From positions 1 to 64,000 of the forward strand of contig CAZHPR010000001.1 of NCBI GenBank assembly GCA_964534305.1: a DNA stretch of 64,000 nucleotides. The letters run 5' to 3'. Shown here one piece after another: positions 49,970 through 59,772 of this stretch. The stretch's first letter is position 1, and every line of letters begins with the position of its first letter. Position numbers and translations under genes: made by a program. The notes under the pieces were generated by a model, which did no database searches, was not told where the DNA came from, and was given only the letters and a program-made list of their open reading frames with translations. Source of the DNA: CAZHPR01 sp964534305 (GTDB lineage: Bacteria > Patescibacteriota > Minisyncoccia > Phycocordibacterales > WO2-35-19).

Positions 49970-50254
49970 ATGAAATCAATAATAGGAAGTAAATATTTTG
50001 CGCTAGTTGTTGTTGCAATCGTTTTTGTAGCTGGAGCATTTTTGTACATAAACAACCCCGATCCAGTAGAATATGAGGGTGAAGAAGAGATTGTCTGTAC
50101 TCAGGATGTGCTCCTATGTCCTGACGGATCTTATGTCGGGAGAGAAGGTAAAGACTGCCAGTTCAAAGCCTGCCCTCCCCCTCCGGAAGGTACACAGTTT
50201 GAAGACGGCACCATAGAGAGTGGAGATAATAATATTTCTATTCCTGAAAATTAA
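49970..50254 (+). CDS. Small membrane-anchored Cys-rich protein
   Basis: A 94-residue protein with an N-terminal anchor (about 8-26) and an outer Cys-rich module (CTQDVLLCPDGSYVGREGKD followed by CQFKACP). This CP-DGS-x-V-x-R-x-G-x-x-C pattern is common in secreted CPR proteins. The ATG at 49970 is preferred; TATAAT lies eight bases upstream of it, so the leader would be very short or absent. The 3' end overlaps the convergent cupredoxin gene by 17 bases. Confidence 0.7.
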   Translation: MKSIIGSKYFALVVVAIVFVAGAFLYINNPDPVEYEGEEEIVCTQDVLLCPDGSYVGREGKDCQFKACPPPPEGTQFEDGTIESGDNNISIPEN

Positions 50255-50639
50255 TTTCAAAAGGATACATCCCCATACTACAAGTCCCTTTGAGGACAGA
50301 GACTTTTGGGATACCCAAATCTATTTCTACAACACCAGTGGGTGGGAGGCTTTGGCTAATATCCATCTTTGGTATCCTAACAGAAGAAGAACAGTCAAAG
50401 GTGTTCTTGGTTTCCATCTTTAATATGGTAGGAATGCCAGCCTTGGCATAAGTTTTTCTAGGACTAAACCCTCCTTTTGCTTTTATTTCTATAATTTGTT
50501 TACCTTGATCAACAAAAACGTTTTGAACAGGCTCATTATATTCCGATGTTTTGTTATTTGGATCACCCCCAGAACTTAAAATAAAATACGCAAGCAAAGA
50601 AAACACAGAAAGCATTATAATTAGAGTAGATATTTTCAT
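50238..50639 (-). CDS. Membrane-anchored cupredoxin-like protein
   Basis: A 133-residue protein with an N-terminal anchor (about 5-22) and a cupredoxin-like domain: GGFSPRKTYAKAGIPTILKM, FDCSSSVRIPKMDIS and the ligand loop GTCSMGMYPFEINF. The Cys and Met residues in that loop could bind copper. Last gene of the csoR-copA operon, so it probably handles copper outside the membrane. Confidence 0.82.
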   Translation of the reverse strand: MKISTLIIMLSVFSLLAYFILSSGGDPNNKTSEYNEPVQNVFVDQGKQIIEIKAKGGFSPRKTYAKAGIPTILKMETKNTFDCSSSVRIPKMDISQSLPPTGVVEIDLGIPKVSVLKGTCSMGMYPFEINFQE

Positions 50640-50660
50640 CTTGGTATTATAATAATTTGA

Positions 50661-51692
50661 TTAAAAATTAAAAACTGGAGGCAAGAGATCTATAACGACC
50701 AGACTATTTATTATATTGAATATAGAAAACAAGATAACAATAATCCCAGCGGTCTTGAAAAACACTCCTTTCTTTGAATTGTTTTTTATACTAAAAGAAC
50801 TAAAGCTTACAAGAGCCAGTATCGGTAAAGTACCCAGAGCAAAAATAAGCATAGTGAGGCCCCCCTTTAAGAAACTCGCGGTGGTTAGGGTGTAAAATTG
50901 CATTGACTGAGTAAAACCGCAGGGCAAGAAGAATGTGGCAATACCTAAGATTATAGGAGTCACAGAGTGATTATAATTTGAAATATTGTGCGCATATTTA
51001 CCTACTGATTTTGGGATAGATAATTGTAGTTTTTTTGCCCAAGGAAATACCTCAAGAAGATTTATACCGAGAATAAGCATAACTAACCCGACCAATAAGC
51101 TGAGTAAAAATGTTGCAAACGGAGAAAGTGTAAAGGCTGAACCAAGCATACCAATAACCCCACCGAGAAAAAAGAAAGAGACAATTCTACCTATATGGAA
51201 CATCAACTGTGGTTTTAGGCTGTTTTGTTCTTTTGCAAATGTTGCTGACACAGAAAGCAGAAGTCCGCCCACAACAGCCATACAAGAAGATAGTGAAGCG
51301 ACAATACCGATAGCAAATACCGTGCCATAACCAACGTTAGAAGCATCTACAAAATTTACAATACCCACCTTTTGAAGAAAAATAAAAAGGAAAGCAAAAA
51401 GAAGTGCAAACGGAACTGCCAACTTAAACTCTGACCAATTTGCCTTTTTGAGCTCCTTTTCTACGGATAATTTATAACCATAACCCTCTATAAGAGCAGA
51501 GAGTTTTTCTGCAACACTAGATGGCGAGAGGTTACCAAAATCTCCAGAAACTTCGAGCGTATTTGAGGAAAGATTTGCTTCAGCCCGATTTACAGCCGGA
51601 GACTCCTTTGTTTTACTTTCTATAAGTACTACACAAGAAGCACAGTGCATCCCATGAACATGAAATATATATTTTTTATTTTTTTCTTGCAT
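50661..51692 (-). CDS. HMA domain fused to a SafE/DsbD-like membrane domain
   Basis: A 343-residue protein. The N-terminal heavy-metal-associated domain has HGMHCASCVVLIES (CxxC near residues 16-19). The remainder has six spans of the UreH/SafE-like (DsbD_2) type, including VASLSSCMAVVGGLLLSVSA, RIVSFFFLGGVIGMLGSAF and FFLPCGFTQSMQFYTL. Such fusions accompany copper ATPases and are thought to move copper or export it. It lies six bases after copA. Confidence 0.85.
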   Translation of the reverse strand: MQEKNKKYIFHVHGMHCASCVVLIESKTKESPAVNRAEANLSSNTLEVSGDFGNLSPSSVAEKLSALIEGYGYKLSVEKELKKANWSEFKLAVPFALLFAFLFIFLQKVGIVNFVDASNVGYGTVFAIGIVASLSSCMAVVGGLLLSVSATFAKEQNSLKPQLMFHIGRIVSFFFLGGVIGMLGSAFTLSPFATFLLSLLVGLVMLILGINLLEVFPWAKKLQLSIPKSVGKYAHNISNYNHSVTPIILGIATFFLPCGFTQSMQFYTLTTASFLKGGLTMLIFALGTLPILALVSFSSFSIKNNSKKGVFFKTAGIIVILFSIFNIINSLVVIDLLPPVFNF

Positions 51693-51698
51693 ATAATT

Positions 51699-54014
51699 TT
51701 AATTTAATTTTTTTGTTTTTATTCTAAGAGAATTGACCACCACAGAAACACTTGAAAGAGCCATCGCAAACCCAGCAAATACAGGACTAAGCAACCAACC
51801 AAAGATCGGATAGAACACTCCCGCCGCAAGAGGGATCCCTACAATATTGTAGATAAAGGCCCAAAAAAGATTTTGTTTTATACCCCGCATCGTTATCTTT
51901 GAAAGTTTTATTGATTTTACCAACTTTGATATATCGCCATGCAAAAGAGTTATCCCTGCTGACTCTATTGCAACATCAGTACCAGTGCCCATAGCAATTC
52001 CGATATCAGCCTGAGCCAGGGCCGGTGCATCGTTTACTCCATCCCCTGCCATGGCAACTATCCTACCCTCAGATTGAAGCTCTTTTATTTTTGATAATTT
52101 ATCTTGAGGCAAAACGTTTGCAACAACCTGATCAATACCGACACTTGAAGCGATATACTCCGCCGTCTTCTTATCATCTCCGGTAAGCATAACCACCTTT
52201 ATTCCAATTTTGTGGAGATCCTTTATTGCGTCTTTTGATTCTGGTTTGACCTTGTCTGCAACCATCACAAAACCCAATAATTTCTCTTTGGTAGCAAACA
52301 AAACTGGAGTCTTACCTTGCTCTGTAAAAGCTTCCAGATCTGGTAAGTCAAGGTTTGTGAGTAAACTCTTTACAAACCTGACACTACCAACATAATAATC
52401 AACGCCTTCAATATTCGCCTTGACACCCTTTCCTTCAATATTCTCAAAATTAGATACTTCTTTTACTTCTAAACAAGTCTCTCCTGCATAGTTTACAATT
52501 GCATTAGCAATTGGATGTTCTGATTTTTTCTCAATAGAAGCAATCAATGATACGAATTTATCATCTTCCAAATCAGATAAATTTTTTGTATCAACAACAA
52601 CCGGCTTTCCCAAAGTGATTGTCCCTGTTTTATCAACAACAACAGTATCAACTTTATGAAGCTTTTGGAGTGTAGTGGCATCTTTGATCAGAATACCCTC
52701 CCTAGCTCCCTTACCCACCCCGACAATTATGGCAGTTGGTGTCGCAAGACCAAGCGCACAAGGACAAGCAATAACAAGGACACTAACAAAAGAAACAACT
52801 CCGAAAGAAAAGGCTTGTGAAAAACCAAGATATTGTGTGCCCAACAAAATCCAAACCGCCAAAGAAAGAGTAGCGATAACCAACACAGTAGGTACAAAAA
52901 CGCTAGATATCTTGTCTGCAAGGGCCTGAATCGGTGCCCTACTACCCTGGGCATTTTCTACCATCGTTATTATCTGAGAAAGAAGAGTTTCTTTTCCTAT
53001 CTTTGTTGCTTTAAAAATAAAATGGCCATTAGTATTTAGCGTGCCGGAGACAACACTGTCTCCAACATTTTTTTCTATTGGTATTGGCTCTCCTGTAACC
53101 ATTGATTCGTCAACAAAAGAATGGCCCTCCACAATATTTCCATCAACTGGTATCTTTGCTCCTGGCTTTACTACGATACTATCACCAAGAATTACTTCGT
53201 TTATAGAAACTTCTTTTTCTTGGCCATCACGGACAACAATAGCGGTTTTTGCTTGAAGATTTAGGAGTTTTTCTATAGCATCTCCAGTTTTTAACTTTGA
53301 TCTAGCTTCAAGATATTTTCCGAGAGTTATAAAAGTTATAACCACAATTGTTATGTCATAATAAGTATATTCAACGTTTAAAAAAGGCCTCAAAGTTTCT
53401 TCAAAAGCTGAGACGACAAAACTGTAAACATAAGCTGTTAGTGTTCCTATGCCAATTAAAGTGTCCATATTCGCCTTGCCATAACGCAAAAAACGGTAAA
53501 TACCAACAAGATATGGTTTACCGACTACAAAAAGAATATAGGTAGCTATAACCGGCAATAGATGATGAAAAAATTCACTTAAGACATCCCCCATCATTGG
53601 AACAAGTTCGTATTTTGATAGAATCTCCCAAAACATTATAAAAACAGCAATAATACTTAGAAAAACTGAGGAAAAAACTTTGGATCTCATTTCTTCTATC
53701 TCTTTAATTTTTTCTGCCTTTGATTGGTTTAGTCCGAGGTGTTTTGCATGCTCTTCTTCGCTCATACCTGCCTGTGCAGACAGGCCCATATCTTCGGCAC
53801 TCTGCCCATAAAGAGAATAGCCCAGCGGCTCTATTTTTTTAGAGAGTTGCAAGAGATCTACTTTTTTGTGATCAAAAGAAATTTTTGCACTTTCTGTCGC
53901 ATAATTAACCTCAGCCGAATTTACACCAGAAGTTTTTTTGAGAGTATCTTCTATTATGCTTGCACAAGAAGCGCAGTGCATACCTTTTACTTTATAAGTT
54001 TTTTGGTTATCCAT
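51699..54014 (-). CDS. copA: Copper-translocating P-type ATPase
   Basis: A P1B-type pump of 771 residues. The N-terminal HMA domain has [11 protein letters not shown] (C14, C17). The transmembrane metal site is [13 protein letters not shown], the phosphorylation site [13 protein letters not shown], the HP motif lies in [12 protein letters not shown], and the hinge [16 protein letters not shown]. The CPC, with YN and MxxSS-type residues in the last helices ([12 protein letters not shown]), fits Cu+ export. Residues near 82-92 (LSAQAGM) are encoded by a small palindrome and look like an inserted tract. Confidence 0.95.
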   Translation of the reverse strand: MDNQKTYKVKGMHCASCASIIEDTLKKTSGVNSAEVNYATESAKISFDHKKVDLLQLSKKIEPLGYSLYGQSAEDMGLSAQAGMSEEEHAKHLGLNQSKAEKIKEIEEMRSKVFSSVFLSIIAVFIMFWEILSKYELVPMMGDVLSEFFHHLLPVIATYILFVVGKPYLVGIYRFLRYGKANMDTLIGIGTLTAYVYSFVVSAFEETLRPFLNVEYTYYDITIVVITFITLGKYLEARSKLKTGDAIEKLLNLQAKTAIVVRDGQEKEVSINEVILGDSIVVKPGAKIPVDGNIVEGHSFVDESMVTGEPIPIEKNVGDSVVSGTLNTNGHFIFKATKIGKETLLSQIITMVENAQGSRAPIQALADKISSVFVPTVLVIATLSLAVWILLGTQYLGFSQAFSFGVVSFVSVLVIACPCALGLATPTAIIVGVGKGAREGILIKDATTLQKLHKVDTVVVDKTGTITLGKPVVVDTKNLSDLEDDKFVSLIASIEKKSEHPIANAIVNYAGETCLEVKEVSNFENIEGKGVKANIEGVDYYVGSVRFVKSLLTNLDLPDLEAFTEQGKTPVLFATKEKLLGFVMVADKVKPESKDAIKDLHKIGIKVVMLTGDDKKTAEYIASSVGIDQVVANVLPQDKLSKIKELQSEGRIVAMAGDGVNDAPALAQADIGIAMGTGTDVAIESAGITLLHGDISKLVKSIKLSKITMRGIKQNLFWAFIYNIVGIPLAAGVFYPIFGWLLSPVFAGFAMALSSVSVVVNSLRIKTKKLN
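53767..53785. repeat. Short palindrome inside copA
   Basis: CCTGCCTGTGCAGACAGGC, with GCCTGT/ACAGGC arms, is read in frame as the LSAQAG tract of CopA. It resembles the palindrome nested in the repeat at 12974-12990. Confidence 0.55.
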
Positions 54015-54034
54015 TTTAAAAAATTATCTTGTAA

Positions 54035-54301
54035 TTAACTTACCTTCTTTAGACGATAGACTTCTAATATCTCTTTTGTTGCCTTAGAGCTATCACCCTT
54101 TTTTATCTGTGGAATAACACAAGAATTGAGATGGTTTTCCATAATCGCGTCTTCTATCGCAGAGAGAGCTCTTCTGGCAGCGGATGATTGGGTGATTATA
54201 TCTACACAATAAACACCTTTTTCGGTCATATCTTGGAGACCTCTTATCTGGCCTTCTATTATCTTTAGTCTGCGCATTATCCTTGATTTTGGTGTGATCA
54301 T
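54035..54301 (-). CDS. csoR: CsoR-family copper-sensing repressor
   Basis: An 88-residue all-helical repressor released from DNA by Cu+. The Cys-His-Cys metal set is visible in YCVDIITQ, ENHLNSCV (C32, H57 and C61 approximately), with the family start KSRIMRRLKIIEGQIRGL. First gene of csoR-copA-HMA/SafE-cupredoxin. A dyad at 54401-54417 is the probable operator. Confidence 0.92.
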   Translation of the reverse strand: MITPKSRIMRRLKIIEGQIRGLQDMTEKGVYCVDIITQSSAARRALSAIEDAIMENHLNSCVIPQIKKGDSSKATKEILEVYRLKKVS

Positions 54302-54316
54302 AATACTTTTTATATT

Positions 54317-54366
54317 TTAATCTTTAATCTTTAATCTTTAATCTTTAATTTTTAATTTTTAATTTT
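54317..54366. repeat. TTTAATC tandem repeat in the csoR leader
   Basis: The heptamer TTTAATC occurs about four times in a row (from 54317) and then decays to TTTAATT units. It lies between the csoR promoter and ATG. Confidence 0.8.
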
Positions 54367-54397
54367 TATTTCTAATCTCTAATTTCGTATTTTATAT

Positions 54398-54423
54398 ATT
54401 ATACCCCCTGGGGGTATTGTCAA
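54398..54423 (-). promoter_or_regulatory. csoR promoter with overlapping copper operator
   Basis: ATACCCCCTGGGGGTAT (54401-54417) is a perfect 17-base dyad of the GC-rich type bound by CsoR. On minus it overlaps TATAAT (54398-54403), with TTGACA at 54418-54423 (14-base spacer) or TTGTTG at 54421-54426 (17-base spacer). Binding would block RNA polymerase. Confidence 0.8.
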
Positions 54424-54483
54424 CAAGGAGGTGTTTATAAGCCTGTATCAAACAAATCAATTGTTATACTATTCTTTATACGT

Positions 54484-56655
54484 ATGCCTATCCAAAAAGA
54501 AATAAAAATTACCGAACAAACCCCCATAGAAAACTTGTTTAGACTCTCCCCTTTTCAAAAAAAGTCTCTCCAGTCAATGGGAATAAAAAACGTACTATCT
54601 CTACTCAGATATTTTCCAAGACAATATGAATCACCAAATAGTATAAAAGCAATAGAATACATATTGCCTGGAGAAAACGCGGTTATATTTGGAAAGATTA
54701 AACACACAAAAGCTAGAAAAACATTTAGGAGTAGAGTGGCAATTACAGAAGCAGAAATAGAAGACGCTTCCGGAAAGGTAAAGGCAATTTGGTTCAACCA
54801 GCCTTATATATCAAAGATGTACGGGGAAGGAGAGGAAGTAAGAATAGAAGGCAAGGTTTCAGAAAAAAATGGAGTTCTCTGCTTTTCAAACCCCAAGATA
54901 GAAAAGCTGGGAGAGAAAATGGTGGGCGCTGGAGGGTCGCTCTTTGGGCCAGAATCTGACCATTTTTTAAATCCAATTTATAGAGAGAGCCGGAATATCT
55001 CGTCCAACTGGATACACCACTCGATCCAAAAGATTTTTAAAAGTGGCATCCTTGAGACATTAGAGGACCCAATACCCGAAGATATTTTAAAAAAATACAA
55101 CCTACCAAAACTCAAGACAGCACTTATATGGATACACACCCCCAAAAAACTAGAAGACAGCGAGGTGGCAAAAAAGAGGTTTGCCTTTGAAGAAATCTTT
55201 CTGATTCAGCTAGATCGTCAAAGAGAAAGACTGATGGCAAAAAAAGAAAAATCTTTCAAAATAGAAAAAACAAATACTGATATAGAAAATTTTATAAAAT
55301 CATTCCCCTTCCCTCTTACTTCTGCGCAAAACAAAACCTTGGATACAGTTTTGCAAGATTTTAAAAAGGGAGAACCAATGTCTAGACTCCTCGAAGGAGA
55401 TGTGGGGAGTGGCAAGACTGCCGTCGCCGCAAGTGCTGCCTATGCGGCGATTTCAACCCCACCACCCGAGAGAAAGTATGGAGCGCTACAAGTCGCCTAC
55501 ATGGCACCAACAGAGATACTTGCCGAACAACACTTTGAATCCTTTATAGAATACTTTGCAAAATACAACATCCAGATAGGGTTGCTCACAAGTAGCGGCG
55601 CAAAAAAGTTTCCTTCTAAAATAAATAAGGGTTGGACCAAAATATCCAAACCTCAACTACTCAAATGGGTAGAAACCGGAGAAATACCGATACTTATAGG
55701 CACCCACTCACTTATACAGAAAAAGGTGAAGTTCAAAAATCTAGCTTTTATAATCATAGATGAGCAACACCGCTTTGGAGTAAAGCAAAGAATGGAACTC
55801 CGCAAAAAACACGATATAGTACCGCACCTTCTATCGATGACAGCAACCCCAATCCCCCGCACCTTGGCACTAACCATCTTCGGAGACCTTGACCTCTCAG
55901 TCCTAGACGAACTTCCTCCGGGCAGGAAACCAGTAGAGACAAAAATAGTTTTGCAAAACGAAAGAAAAGCAACTTATGAAAAGGTAAGAGCAGAGTTAAA
56001 GACTGGTAGGCAGGCCTATGTAATATGCCCAAGGATAGACCCGTCTGATCCAAATAACGAATTCGCAATAAATACAAAGTCAGTAAAAGAAGAAGCTGAA
56101 AGTCTAAAAAAAATATTCCCAGAATTCAAGGTAGCTCTTCTTACCGGCAAAATGAGTCCAAAAGAAAAAGAAGACACAATGCGAGACTTCAAGGACGGCA
56201 AGTATAATATTTTGGTTGCTACTTCTGTGATCGAGGTTGGAGTAAATGTACCAAACGCCACGACAATAATAATAGAAAATGCCGAACGCTTCGGTCTGGC
56301 CCAGCTCCATCAGCTCCGCGGTAGAGTCCTAAGAAGCTCCTACAAACCATATTGTTATGTCTTTGCAGACACACAATCAAAAACAAGCCTTGATAGACTA
56401 AAGTCTTTTGCTTCTTCGAGCAATGGATTTTTGCTAGCAGAAGCAGATTTGAAACAGAGAGGGGCGGGCAATCTCCTAAGCGGCAAACAATGGGGAGTAT
56501 CCGACATTGCCATGGAAGCACTAAAAAATATCAAGATGGTAGAGGCCGCGAGAGAAGAGGCGGTAAGAATAGTAGAAAATGATTTTGATTTAGATAACTA
56601 TCCCCTCTTACACAACTTGGTTGTAAAAAAAGAAAAACAAATCCATTTGGAGTAG
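54484..56655 (+). CDS. recG: ATP-dependent DNA helicase RecG
   Basis: Remodels stalled forks and branched DNA. The 723-residue protein has an N-terminal wedge/OB domain (about 60-160: VIFGKIKHTKARKTFRSRVA), Walker A in EGDVGSGKTAVAASA, the DEQH box in IIDEQHRFGVKQRME, TATPIPRTLALTIFGDLDLS, and helicase C with QLRGRVLRSS. The RecG-specific TRG region near residue 640 (DLKQRGAGNLLSGKQWG) is present. It is divergent from the copper operon. Confidence 0.97.
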   Translation: MPIQKEIKITEQTPIENLFRLSPFQKKSLQSMGIKNVLSLLRYFPRQYESPNSIKAIEYILPGENAVIFGKIKHTKARKTFRSRVAITEAEIEDASGKVKAIWFNQPYISKMYGEGEEVRIEGKVSEKNGVLCFSNPKIEKLGEKMVGAGGSLFGPESDHFLNPIYRESRNISSNWIHHSIQKIFKSGILETLEDPIPEDILKKYNLPKLKTALIWIHTPKKLEDSEVAKKRFAFEEIFLIQLDRQRERLMAKKEKSFKIEKTNTDIENFIKSFPFPLTSAQNKTLDTVLQDFKKGEPMSRLLEGDVGSGKTAVAASAAYAAISTPPPERKYGALQVAYMAPTEILAEQHFESFIEYFAKYNIQIGLLTSSGAKKFPSKINKGWTKISKPQLLKWVETGEIPILIGTHSLIQKKVKFKNLAFIIIDEQHRFGVKQRMELRKKHDIVPHLLSMTATPIPRTLALTIFGDLDLSVLDELPPGRKPVETKIVLQNERKATYEKVRAELKTGRQAYVICPRIDPSDPNNEFAINTKSVKEEAESLKKIFPEFKVALLTGKMSPKEKEDTMRDFKDGKYNILVATSVIEVGVNVPNATTIIIENAERFGLAQLHQLRGRVLRSSYKPYCYVFADTQSKTSLDRLKSFASSSNGFLLAEADLKQRGAGNLLSGKQWGVSDIAMEALKNIKMVEAAREEAVRIVENDFDLDNYPLLHNLVVKKEKQIHLE

Positions 56656-56659
56656 AATA

Positions 56660-56687
56660 TTGAATCTAGTAAAAAATGAGGTATACT
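56660..56687 (+). promoter_or_regulatory. Promoter of tRNA-Ile(UAU)
   Basis: TTGAAT (56660-56665), a 16-base spacer and TATACT (56682-56687). The expected start is about six bases before the mature tRNA. Confidence 0.75.
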
Positions 56688-56699
56688 CTATTCTATTAA

Positions 56700-56773
56700 C
56701 CGCCCTTAGCTCAGTTGGTTAGAGCACAGAGCTTATACCTCTGGGGTCCTAGGTTCGAATCCTAGAGGGCGGA
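56700..56773 (+). tRNA. tRNA-Ile (TAT)
   Basis: A 74-base tRNA: acceptor CCGCCCT with AGGGCGG, D arm AGCTCAGTTGGTTAGAGC, anticodon arm CAGAG-CTTATAC-CTCTG, T arm CTAGG-TTCGAAT-CCTAG. The loop gives anticodon TAT (UAU), reading AUA directly. Most bacteria read AUA with a lysidine-modified CAU tRNA instead. ATA is a common codon in this genome. CCA is not encoded. Confidence 0.92.
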
Positions 56774-56813
56774 CAAGCGTTAGAAAAAACTCAAATACTT
56801 GTGACGACAAACA

Positions 56814-57290
56814 CTATGAGTTTGCGAGAGCGCAAGTTGTATCGGTTGCACCAAAGTTTGCCCAGGTGATTTGTCTAGAGACGCCAGTACTATCTACACA
56901 CCATCCTAAAGCTGAGCTGCTTCGAAGCTGCACAGCAATAACATAAGCAGAAGCACTTGAAACACACTTTGCCGCAGTAGCGGCATTTTGGCCGCTTTTG
57001 GCAACAGCATCGTCTATGTATTGTTGAACAGCAGTATCAGAAAACCCGCCAGCAACAGCCCCTCCACAGTTTGCTGTATAAGCCTGGACACCATAACTAT
57101 TCGGGGTTTGGCTTCCATAATAAAGCTCCATTGCAGCTCTAAGCCCAGAAATATTAGACTTTATAGCAGAATCAGTTGCTCTCGTTCTTGATTGATTGAG
57201 AGAGACGAGAACAATAGAAGAAAGAACACCAATAATAGCAATAACTACCAATAACTCTATAAGAGTAAAGCCTTTCTTAGAATTTATCAT
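56814..57290 (-). CDS. Type IV pilin-like protein
   Basis: A 158-residue prepilin. The class III signal is KKGFTLIELLVVIAIIGVLS: cleavage after G, F as first mature residue and E at mature position 5. The body has LRAAMELYYGSQTPNSYGV and a Cys-containing C-terminus (LGWCVDSTGVS, then TTCA). The start at MINSKKG is preferred to an ATG seven codons upstream. No pilus assembly ATPase lies nearby. Its C-terminal part resembles that of the protein at 61959-63095. Confidence 0.92.
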   Translation of the reverse strand: MINSKKGFTLIELLVVIAIIGVLSSIVLVSLNQSRTRATDSAIKSNISGLRAAMELYYGSQTPNSYGVQAYTANCGGAVAGGFSDTAVQQYIDDAVAKSGQNAATAAKCVSSASAYVIAVQLRSSSALGWCVDSTGVSRQITWANFGATDTTCALANS

Positions 57291-57347
57291 ATATATATGA
57301 TACCTCCCCACAATAAAACCGCCATCTTTTTATCCACAATAAATTAT

Positions 57348-59261
57348 TTATGAAGAAGCCTCCTGAGCCCTTTTGGGTTGGATGCCGTTTGCAATAAGCA
57401 TACTTTCAAATTCTTCTCTTTCTATAGTTTCCTTTTCTATGAGTCTCTTTGCGATCGCATCTAGAAGTGGTCTGTGATCATTTATTATTTTGTTTGCCTT
57501 TTCAAAAGCATCATTCATTATTTTAGAAACCTGTTGGTCTATCATCGCCCCGACTTCTTCTGAATATTCCTTTTCGTTTACGCCCTTTCCAAAAAGTGGC
57601 CGGCCCCCAGAAGATTCTAGCGCAATAGGACCGAGGGTCTCAGACATTCCATATTTTGTAACCATGTCCCTTGCCATTGCGGTAGATACTTGCAAATCAT
57701 TTGATGGACCAGTCGTGATATCGCCAAAGACTATTTTTTCTGTCGCATAACCACCAAGCGACATCGCAATATCATCTAAAAACTCGTTTCTGCTTTGTAG
57801 CTTCCTATCTTCTATTGGAAGCTTGAGAGTATACCCCGCTGCCCTTCCACGAGATATGATAGAAATCTTGTGTACCGGATCAGCGAATGGCAAGACGCTC
57901 GCAACCAAAGCGTGCCCAGCTTCATGGTAAGCAGTTATTTCTTTCTCTTTATTTGAGAGTATATGACTTCTTCTTTCAGGACCAAGCATCACCTTTTCTA
58001 TTGACCTGATAAGATCGTACTGAGAAATCTTGGTCCGGTTTTCTCTGGCAGCAAGGATCGCGCCCTCATTCATAAGAGAGTAGAGGTCAGCACCAGAAAA
58101 TCCTGGTGTTCTCTCTGCAATTACAGAAAGGTTTACATCTTCGGCAAAAGGTTTCTCTTTTGAATGGATCCTGAGTATCTCTTCTCTGTCTCCCCTATCT
58201 GGCAAATCTATAGTGACCCGTCTATCAAACCTACCTGGACGAAGCAAGGCTGGGTCAAGTACGTCTGGCCTGTTTGTCGCCGCCATTATCACAAGCTTTT
58301 CGGTCGGTTCAAAGCCGTCCATCTCTACCAATATTTGATTGAGGGTTTGCTCTCTCTCATCATTGCCTCCGCCCAAGCCTCCCCCTCGCACTCTACCCAC
58401 CGCGTCTATCTCATCTATAAAGATTATTGCTGGGCCAGTTTTCTTTGCCATCTGAAAAAGATCACGCACCCTAGAAGCTCCTACTCCCACAAACATTTCA
58501 ACAAACTCAGAACCAGAAATAGAGAAGAAAGCAACGTTTGCCTCTCCTGCCACAGCCCGCGCGAGTAAGGTCTTGCCCGTACCCGGAGCTCCCATAAGGA
58601 GTATTCCCTTTGGAATTCTTGCTCCTATTTCAAAAAATTTCTTTGGATTTTTTAGAAAATCTACGATCTCAAGCAGTTCTTCCTTTGCTTCCTTGCAACC
58701 CGCCACATCCTTAAAGGTAACTCGCTTACTAGAATCATCTGGGCTTGTTATCCTTGCTCTTGATTGCCCAAAGGAGAAGGCTTGCATCCCAGCGCCCTTT
58801 ATCTGTCTTGTCATCATATAAATAAATACCGCAATAAAGAGTATTGGGAAAAGTATCGGAGAAAGGTTTATTATCCAAAACAACACCCCTCCTTCTTCTT
58901 TGACATCAACCTTTACTTTGCTCAACTCTTCTGGGGTTACTCCATAAGCAAAGAGAGATTCAGAGATGTTTGAGGTGCCTTCTTTTTTGGAAGTTTTTGT
59001 ACTATCGTCCAGAAACTTTGCTTCTATGCTTCCACCTTTGACCACCATCTCCTTTACATTGCCCGCCCTCACCGAAGAAGCCAACTCTGAAATACTAACG
59101 ACCTCTTTATTTTTGCTACCATCAAAAACTGAATAGAGCGAAACTATAATCAGTATTATAAGTATGGTAGATACAAAGGTGCTAAAAAAAGAGTTACTAA
59201 ACTTTGGACCGGAGGCATTTGAAGACCTCTTTTCTGTTTTTTTGTTGTGTGTTTTGGCCAT
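57348..59261 (-). CDS. ftsH: ATP-dependent zinc metalloprotease FtsH
   Basis: A membrane protease for quality control. The 637-residue product has two spans (about 29-45 and 128-149) around a small outer domain, AAA Walker A GAPGTGKT (224-231), Walker [36 protein letters not shown] and the zinc motif HEAGH (about 435), with a later aspartate ligand region ([10 protein letters not shown]). Length is normal. It is divergent from smpB. Confidence 0.97.
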   Translation of the reverse strand: MAKTHNKKTEKRSSNASGPKFSNSFFSTFVSTILIILIIVSLYSVFDGSKNKEVVSISELASSVRAGNVKEMVVKGGSIEAKFLDDSTKTSKKEGTSNISESLFAYGVTPEELSKVKVDVKEEGGVLFWIINLSPILFPILFIAVFIYMMTRQIKGAGMQAFSFGQSRARITSPDDSSKRVTFKDVAGCKEAKEELLEIVDFLKNPKKFFEIGARIPKGILLMGAPGTGKTLLARAVAGEANVAFFSISGSEFVEMFVGVGASRVRDLFQMAKKTGPAIIFIDEIDAVGRVRGGGLGGGNDEREQTLNQILVEMDGFEPTEKLVIMAATNRPDVLDPALLRPGRFDRRVTIDLPDRGDREEILRIHSKEKPFAEDVNLSVIAERTPGFSGADLYSLMNEGAILAARENRTKISQYDLIRSIEKVMLGPERRSHILSNKEKEITAYHEAGHALVASVLPFADPVHKISIISRGRAAGYTLKLPIEDRKLQSRNEFLDDIAMSLGGYATEKIVFGDITTGPSNDLQVSTAMARDMVTKYGMSETLGPIALESSGGRPLFGKGVNEKEYSEEVGAMIDQQVSKIMNDAFEKANKIINDHRPLLDAIAKRLIEKETIEREEFESMLIANGIQPKRAQEASS

Positions 59262-59313
59262 ATTTTTACTATTATAACATAAAAAATAACCATTTTGTGC
59301 TATTATTCTGGCT

Positions 59314-59757
59314 ATGAACCTAGTTCAAAATAAAAAGGCACATTTTAATTATGAAATACTAGAAAAATACGAAGCAGGTATTGAGCTTTTGGGTTTTGAA
59401 GTAAAATCTCTAAAAGCTGGCCAGGGCTCACTAGAAGGCTCTTATATAAAAATCCGCGGAGGAGAAGCCTTTGTTACCGGTATGAATATCCCGCCCTATC
59501 AAGTAAACAACACTCCAAAAGAATACGACCCCGCAAGAAGCCGCAAATTACTCCTTACAAAAAAAGAAATAGCGGAGCTAGAAAAAACGGAACAAAAGGC
59601 TGGATTGACAATAGTACCACTTTCGGTGTATAATAAGGGTAGAAAAATCAAGATAGAACTTGCTGTAGCTAAAGGCAAAAAGACTCATGACAAAAGAGAG
59701 ACTACCAAGAAAAGAGAAGCAGATAGAGAGATTAGAAGAACTTTGAAAAATACATAG
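59314..59757 (+). CDS. smpB: SsrA-binding protein
   Basis: Binds tmRNA and brings it to stalled ribosomes. The 147-residue product shows NKKAHFNYEILEKYEAGIEL, LLGFEVKSLKAGQGSLEGSY, and the C-terminal tail with KGKKTHDKRETTKKREADRE. It lies 141 bases before the tmRNA on the same strand, a common pairing. Confidence 0.97.
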   Translation: MNLVQNKKAHFNYEILEKYEAGIELLGFEVKSLKAGQGSLEGSYIKIRGGEAFVTGMNIPPYQVNNTPKEYDPARSRKLLLTKKEIAELEKTEQKAGLTIVPLSVYNKGRKIKIELAVAKGKKTHDKRETTKKREADREIRRTLKNT

Positions 59758-59772
59758 TTGTCTACCAAAAAT

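Noticed and set aside
54317..54366. CRISPR-like repeat array
   Set aside because: The units are seven bases with no spacers, and no cas genes occur in the window. No CRISPR array was seen anywhere.
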